Source: Agaricus subrufescens (taxonomy: Eukaryota; Basidiomycota; Agaricomycetes; Agaricales; Agaricaceae). From it: a stretch of 64,000 nt of DNA. The notes below the pieces were generated by a model. That model saw only the letters and a program-made list of their open reading frames with translations, was not told the origin of the DNA and made no database searches. A program made the translations under genes and the position numbers. Of this stretch, positions 58,793-64,000 are shown in pieces. Position 1 is the first letter of the stretch. The number at the start of each line of letters is the position of its first letter. The stretch spans positions 2,046,001 to 2,110,000 of the forward strand of contig CM057058.1 in NCBI GenBank assembly GCA_029945375.1, read 5' to 3'.

Positions 58793-59456
58793 CACATTTA
58801 TCTCCACACCATTCCGTGGTATCCGGCGAATCTTATGACTGCCTCGCGACCCCATCATGTGTCTGACAAAAAACGATGTCTCTCAGATGATTCGAATGAA
58901 GATGAATAAAGGAGGACTCCATCATTGAAGCTATGTTTGTGGCGAGCTCCACAGTCGATCATATGTCTGTTGGTGAGATGGAGCCTTCGCACCGCCCATG
59001 CTGATCCTGTTCGATGCTACCTTTTATTTTTAAATTTATGGGCATTTCGTTTTCGACCTCTGGGCAGTATTTGCTACCCATCGGCTTCATTCATCTTGCC
59101 CCCTGTTCAACGTCGTTCTTACTCGTGCTGTCTAACATCGTTTTCCGTTGGTATCATGATTACAGCGGTGGTTAGACATTCGAGATAGACGAATACACTT
59201 TCAGCTCGACCTGCACGCTTGAATTTTACCTCAGCACCGTGGTTCTGGGCAGTTACCATGTTCGTCGCTCGTTTCTCATCTCGACTCCCCACCCTACGCC
59301 AACGAATGCTCCTCAAGACAGCTCAAATGACAAGATGGACTGCTCCAAGTGTTATTTCCAAACTTGCACAACTGCAAAAATTTGTGTATAAAAGCCTGGT
59401 TTCATAGCTCACTTCCACAGATAGGCCCCTGGTCCTAAGGCAATATTCCTCTCAGT
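58793..59456. other. Upstream region of cysteine-rich peptide gene A
   Basis: No gene is seen. The interval contains the TATA box at 59387 and blocks similar to the region upstream of gene B, e.g. 'gtctgacaaaaaacg' (58861) against 'gtttgacaaaaacgg' (60369), and 'ggactccatcattgaag' (58914) against 'aggtccatcatcgaag' (60445). Confidence 0.5.
59387..59393 (+). promoter_or_regulatory. TATA box of peptide gene A
   Basis: TATAAAA, 64 bp before the start codon, in the context 'gcaaaaatttgtgtataaaa'. The same context recurs before gene B. Strong TATA boxes are not obvious before the other genes here, suggesting inducible, high-level expression. Confidence 0.65.
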
Positions 59457-59881
59457 ATGCGCCTCTCCGTCTCTTCTCTTTTTATTGTCAGTGTATGCTT
59501 GCTCAACACGGTCTCCGCCGACGTTGAGCGGGATGAGTCTATTGCCAAACCACATCGCGCCACAGTGCCCCATTTTGGAAGGCGTGCGGCGGCGGGATTG
59601 CTGGGTAAACGGCTGACCTGTGATGAAGGTTCTGGCCCTTGTCCCAACGACGAAGCATGCTGCCCTATTGGCGGCAAATGTTGCGGCCATGGTGGGTAAT
59701 TGACCCCTGATTGTCGACATGCTACTTGACTCTTACGTCCAGGGTATTGTTGCGATCCAGGGTAAGTGTCTTGTAGAAACACTGGGTTTTGACTGAGTAT
59801 TTCTTTAGCTGGTATTGCTACAGGAGCCAAAGCAATGGAGGTGATATCCGGTGTTGCCGGAATGGACAGGTGTGCTCTTAA
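59457..59881 (+). CDS. Secreted Kex2-processed cysteine-rich peptide A
   Basis: Small secreted protein of 108 residues; exons 59457-59691, 59743-59761, 59809-59881. The signal peptide is MRLSVSSLFIVSVCLLNTVSA. A pro-region of about 30 residues ends in LLGKR, a dibasic Kex2 site, directly before the mature peptide (LTCDEGSGPCPND). The mature part has 12 cysteines, with CC pairs in the module ACCPIGGKCCGHGYCC, then GWYC, and a terminal RCCRNGQVCS. All cysteines lie after the Kex2 site. The pattern is granulin- or knottin-like, but the spacing does not match a family I can name. Gene B is a paralogue 1.2 kb downstream with the same signal, pro-region and module. Function unknown; secretion as a signalling, defence or wall-associated peptide is inference. 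Confidence 0.82.
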
Positions 59882-61088
59882 GAGTAATGAAGCATTTGAT
59901 TGTAAAGTCAGATTGTTACGCATGAATACGGCCGAGGACTTTCTATGTGCCTCTATTTTGAGTGTGCCGACCTTCGACTCGGTAGAATAGTACTCAATAA
60001 AGCGAGAATGTTCTCTTTGATTGCAATTCCTGAAAAAGCAAGAAGAAACTCATGTTACCGGCATCTATCTTGCTGGGCATGGGTCTGACCGTCTTAAATG
60101 CGTTCATCTACTCATCTCACGTTTCGACCTCATTTGATATAGTAAGATCCTTCGATAAGAGTGCGCGAATACCGCTGCCAAGGTTCTACTTTCCAAGAGA
60201 AGTTCAGAAAATAAACCAGCGTCCGAACAAAAAGGATATCTCACGACCACTGAGTCAGGTCCTAGGTCGTTCCGAGAAAATGATCAAGGACTAAAGGCTC
60301 CACGAGTCTATAGTGCAGGTAGTATAGCGTCTTGACGCAGGTCTAACGACTTCCGCGCCTTCATCGCGTGTTTGACAAAAACGGAATAATCTCACTTAGA
60401 CGCCTTAAGAAAACCGAGGAACACCGTTCTTAGATTCCTAACAGAGGTCCATCATCGAAGAGCCCCTTTATCAAAATAGTTGATTTGGAGCTACTGCCAT
60501 ATATTCATTGTCTTTGCACTGCCTACTATGTTCATTGATCACTGTTTTCAATTGATCAGCCTCTTCACTGCCGCTGCTATTCCTTACCTGTCTCCTGTAA
60601 TTAGCCTTAAGTGTATTTGGGTAACGTCAACGTCAGTTTTTTGACACTTGGAGCGCCATTTGTTCATCGGCTTAACGGCATCTTTCGTCATGGAATGTGT
60701 TCTACTACTTCATTCATCCTCGGGCTCTTCAGAATCGCTCTCCCTCTATAATGTGGTAGTTGTAGAGTGCCGGTCAAGACGACTGAGTATACCTCAGTCT
60801 TCAACGCGGACGGATACTTTTATCTCATTGGGATTTTCTGCTGTTTTGGTACTTTGTTACCATCTCGGCACTGCCTTCTACGTAAATGATTGTTTCCTAG
60901 AATTCCTAGAATAGCCTAAGCCAAGATAAGTATCTTCAGGTTCGGTTTCAATAGCTGAACTATTCTCCGCCGCAAACCGGCAAAATTTTGCGTATAAAGG
61001 CTGACTAGCGTAAGTTTTAGGGTCTTAAGTCCTTGTTCCTTGACTAAAACCCCAACGACAAAGTAGTGCTCGCGCTCATTGTCTCAAC
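59882..61088. other. Region between the two cysteine-rich peptide genes
   Basis: Contains the promoter of gene B and blocks resembling the promoter of gene A. A short open frame (60052-60294) starts with a hydrophobic stretch, MLPASILLGMGLTVLNAF, but has no cysteines and no splice-supported extension; I do not call it a gene. No third peptide copy is seen. Confidence 0.5.
60993..60999 (+). promoter_or_regulatory. TATA box of peptide gene B
   Basis: TATAAAG, 90 bp before the start codon, in the context 'gcaaaattttgcgtataaag', almost the same as before gene A. Confidence 0.6.
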
Positions 61089-61750
61089 ATGCGTTTCTCA
61101 GTATCTTCTCTCCTCGTTGTCGGTGCTTGTCTTCTCAGCACAGTCTCTGCTGCTGAGTCCTTTGCCACTACCCAAGAAGCCACGGACTCCCAGCTCGGAG
61201 CCCGTGGATTAGAGGGGTTGCTGCTTAAACGCGCAGCTAACGCTTGTCCTGGTGGTACTGGCCTCTGCCCTAATGAGAATATATGCTGCCCTCTTGGTGG
61301 GGATTGCTGCGGCGGCGGTTGGTGTTCTGCTTTTGATTGTGAATATGTTACCTAACTCTTTTACTTCTAGGACGATGCTGTGGTAAAGGCAATTGGTGCT
61401 ATGGTCAACGTATGCACACAAATCTGCTTCTGATTATTATTTTTTTTACTCACCTGTGGCGTTTATCTTCATAGTTTGTTGCTCCCTCAACTCCAACGGA
61501 TGTGCGGGCAGGGGATGCTGCCCCAAAGGTTCAAACTGTTGTGCAGGTGGGTTTATCTTACCATCATATGGAGCACATTTGATATTAACTCGTGTTATGT
61601 AGATGGAAACTGCTGCCCTTCAGGGTGAGTGTTCAATTGTATAACAGACATCGAGTTTCGGCTGATTGCCTCTCCAGCTCTTTCTGCTACTACAGTCCAA
61701 GCCACGGAAACACTATCCGTTGCTGCCCCAATGGGAAGACGTGTAACTGA
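61089..61750 (+). CDS. Secreted Kex2-processed cysteine-rich peptide B, two modules
   Basis: Paralogue of gene A, 144 residues; exons 61089-61317, 61371-61409, 61475-61546, 61603-61624, 61678-61750. The signal peptide MRFSVSSLLVVGACLLSTVSA and the pro-region ending LLLKR match gene A. The mature peptide carries the CC module twice: ICCPLGGDCCGGGRCCGKG with NWC, and GCCPKGSNCCADGNCCPSG with SFC, joined by a CCSLNSNGC linker, and closes with RCCPNGKTCN. Introns cut each module after the second CC pair, as in gene A, so the second module probably arose by duplication of exons. With more than 20 cysteines, the mature part is heavily disulfide-bonded. Family unknown. Confidence 0.82.
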
Positions 61751-61912
61751 GAATAATACTTACAGATATATTGGACTGTTTCGCGTGTTACTTCGAAGTT
61801 ATGACAAAGTTTTCAACATTTAAAAAAAATTTTTGCCGCGTGGTAAAGAGGGACTTCATAAGATGAAAAGTATTTGAATTGTACATTCGGTATGTCGTAA
61901 GACAGGCGGTTT

Positions 61913-63138
61913 TTACAGCCTTGCAGAAGGCAACGATTTTTCCTCCTTGACTTCATTGATGAGAGATCCGATACCCTTATCCAACCAAGCTGTCATTGTG
62001 TCGCCATCCTTGAGATAAACGGGCGGTTTTTTGACGAAACCAACGCCTTTGGGTGTACCGGTGAGAATGATAGAACCGGGTTCCAGAGTCGTGCCTTGAG
62101 AGAGGAATGAAACGGTCTGGCGAACGTTGAAGATTTGTTCCCTAAATTATACCTTGAGTAACGGTAGCGGTTAGTATGAGACAAAAAACATACGCAGTAG
62201 TACCGTCCTGGACAACTTTCCCGTTGAGTGTTAATTTAAGCCGTAAGTCTTGCGGATCGGGGATTAGTTTGCTGGAGACAAGACAAGGGCCAAGGGGATT
62301 AGTGTTGTCTTGGGGGAACCGTTTAATTTTCACATTGGAATTTTCGAAAGCGGCGGGTCAACATACCAAAACCTTTAGAAAAGCTCCATTGCGAAACGGC
62401 CATTTGGTGTTTGCGGAAGGATACATCGTTGGCCCCAGTATACCCGAGAACATAATCTAGAGCATCTGCCTCGGAAACGTCCTTGGCTGGCTTGCCGATG
62501 ACGATGACGAGTTCAACCTCATAATCTGGTAGATGTTCCTTGGGCGGTTGTGCAACTTTGGGAATTGTAACAGTAGCCAAGGGCCCAATAAGAGAGGCGA
62601 GAGGCTTGTAGAACAGAATAGGGAATCTAGAAAGCGAATAAGGGGCGGCGATAGCCCCATTTAGCAAGACAGACATACGATGGTTTCGCCAGATTGGCTT
62701 CGGCCTGCGAAACGCAACCTCGTTAGTCAACGTCGTTAAGAATGATTGGAATAAATATACAGAGTGGTCTGAGTAGTTCAGTCCCAAGCAACGAACAATC
62801 TTGATTTCCTCGTTCGAAAGAGGGGCAAGCAGAGATTGGACTGTCAGCGTTTGTTTGGTGACTTGAGCGCTAGGATCCAACGCTGAGCCAACAATCTCGT
62901 AGGCTTTGATTATTTGTCCTTTGGCAGCGGCGTAGCCAACTGAAATCAAGATTTAATTACTTGGCGAATTTGAATTTGTTCATGCATGCTGACCGTCAAG
63001 GTTCGGGTCGACAGGTTGGCCGATGTGCACGCGTTTTGTTTCGGCAGCAACAAAACGGATAAGCCTTGTCCATTGCTGGAAGGGGTTCTAATTAAGTTGG
63101 GTCTGAATATATAGACTAAAAAAACAGACTGGAGCCAT
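61913..63138 (-). CDS. Fumarylacetoacetate hydrolase family protein (FAHD-type)
   Basis: A 303-residue FAH-superfamily enzyme, similar in length to FAHD2. Seven exons on the minus strand: 63138-63130, 63087-62994, 62939-62761, 62704-62679, 62626-62367, 62308-62194, 62141-61913. Exon 1 encodes only MAP. The fold markers are IKIVRCLGLNYSDH, FYKPLASLIGP, the metal-binding YEVELVIVIGK (E-x-E), YTGANDVSFRKHQ (Asp ligand), WSFSKGFDNTNPLGPCLV, KLTLNGKVVQDG, and PGSIILTGTPKGVGFVKKPP. These proteins act on small 2-oxo or 1,3-diketo acids (acylpyruvase, oxaloacetate decarboxylase or unknown). The substrate cannot be told from the sequence. No clear mitochondrial presequence is present. Confidence 0.9.
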
Positions 63139-63411
63139 GATTGGAAGACACTGTTTGGAGGGTAGTGGATAAGAGAGACTAGCTGTGAACTGCGAGAACT
63201 CTCATCCCTTTTGTCCGCTTTCTCCCATTGCCTTTGGGGTTCCGATTCTGGGGGTGCTAGAGGCACGTGGCGGCCTAAGAAATGCACGTGATGGGAAACT
63301 GGGTTCGCGACGTGATTGAGATCGTCTCGACCGGGTTCCACTTCCCAACTTCCCACCTTCCCTTTTTCCTATCACAAGTTCAACTTAATAAGCGCCGGTT
63401 TACAATTCAGG
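63139..63411. promoter_or_regulatory. Divergent promoter region, FAH-family gene and the gene at 63412
   Basis: 273 bp between divergent start codons. It contains two CACGTG-type palindromic or near-palindromic sites ('ggcacgtggc' at 63264 and 'tgcacgtgat' at 63282), candidate bHLH-binding sites. Confidence 0.5.
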
Positions 63412-64000
63412 ATGGACAATGGCTTGGAGGAGTTAAGAAGCTGTATACAGGATGCTTTGGACGAAGTAAGCCCGGGATCCCGTCTGTGGCGTGTTGTCTC
63501 TGATGTCCTCGTCAATAATGGTAGCTTTCATCCCCTAGGGCTTCCTCGGAGGCCAGAACGAAGGCCCTTGATCGGCTGGAAAAGCAGGTTGCCACCTCCT
63601 GTCTTGCGACCGACAAATGCCAAGAACATGAGGGAAGCTGGGGTTCCTTCTTGGCTCTGCAATACACATTTGAGTGTAATGGTACGTGAGACTCGGGATC
63701 ATGGAGCATGTACTCAACTTTTTTTAGTGCCCTCGAGATTAATATCATGGATATGTTCCGCTACTCCCAAATTGGAGCAAGTGGCAGGTACAAACACATC
63801 AGAAGGTACTAATGTCACGCTGCGACAGCCCGAAGTGAATCTTATTGTAATGTTTTGTAGAGCGCACGTTGACCTCTCAGCTTGCCAGAGCACTTTCTCT
63901 CATTCAAGGAATAACCTTGAGTCATGAATCCAGTAAAACATATCTCAGTCGGAAATATTGTCTGGAGGTGGATTTCTTCCTTCCTTTCTCGCCAGTCTTT
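63412..64000 (+). CDS. 5' part of a helical-repeat protein, possibly SPIN90/Ldb17-like, truncated by window end
   Basis: The gene starts at MDNGLEELRSCIQDALDE and runs off the window. Exons so far: 63412-63465, 63525-63681, 63728-63787, and 63861 onward, with the last visible exon probably ending at 63967 (ctggag|gtggat). The visible about 125 residues are helical: LDRLEKQVATSCLA, SFLALQYTFECNVPSRLISW, then RTLTSQLARALSLIQGITLS and HESSKTYLSRKYCLEV. The order and the 'IQG..L.HESSK..L.RKY..EV' pattern recall the armadillo-like domain of SPIN90/Ldb17/Dip1, which activates Arp2/3 to nucleate linear actin. This assignment comes from memory of the family and is tentative; the sequence ends before the diagnostic part. 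Confidence 0.55.

Noticed and set aside
60052..60294. 80-codon frame with a hydrophobic start between the peptide genes
   Set aside because: No cysteines, no Kex2-site/cysteine architecture, no TATA box in the expected position, no paralogue.

Overview
This is nuclear DNA from a filamentous basidiomycete, most likely an Agaricomycete. Three things point there: genes are cut by many 45-65 bp GT-AG introns; orthologues of deeply conserved eukaryotic genes (Mec1/ATR, poly(A) polymerase, eIF3d, Nop14, GatB) are present with fungal-type architecture; and there are no bacterial-style operons. The species cannot be named from the sequence. Exon models were built by hand from splice signals, reading-frame continuity and family conservation. 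Every multi-exon model given here closes in frame.

Layout. 1-10.5 kb is dense: a 5'-truncated tail-anchored coiled-coil gene, NOP13, an orphan gene, then the divergent pair TPA1/Ofd1 (minus) and mitochondrial GatB (plus). 10.5-13.6 kb is empty. 13.6-25 kb holds a tail-anchored zinc-knuckle protein, PAP1, a membrane-anchored beta-helix protein, the divergent pair IST3/eIF3d, and a Dsc2/UBAC2-type rhomboid pseudoprotease. 25-40 kb is almost gene-free; its one confident gene is a GATA-type transcription factor with about 6.6 kb and 6.9 kb of apparently non-coding DNA on its two sides. 40-64 kb is dense again: NOP14, a 26-exon Mec1/ATR kinase gene, YAF9, a five-exon 54-residue microprotein gene, an orphan with a repeated domain, a DsbA-like thioredoxin-fold protein, a Csn12/PCID2 PCI protein, two tandem Kex2-processed cysteine-rich secreted peptides, a fumarylacetoacetate-hydrolase-family protein, and the start of a gene that may encode SPIN90/Ldb17.

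How the genes relate. Most are housekeeping genes of RNA metabolism (Nop13, Nop14, Pap1, Ist3, eIF3d), chromatin and DNA damage (Yaf9, Mec1) and organelle translation (GatB). Two genes, Ofd1/Tpa1 and Dsc2, belong in fission yeast to the same oxygen- and sterol-sensing SREBP pathway and lie about 15 kb apart here. The least explained parts are the cysteine-rich peptide pair with related promoters, the beta-helix ectodomain protein, the microprotein gene, and the long silent flanks of the GATA gene.
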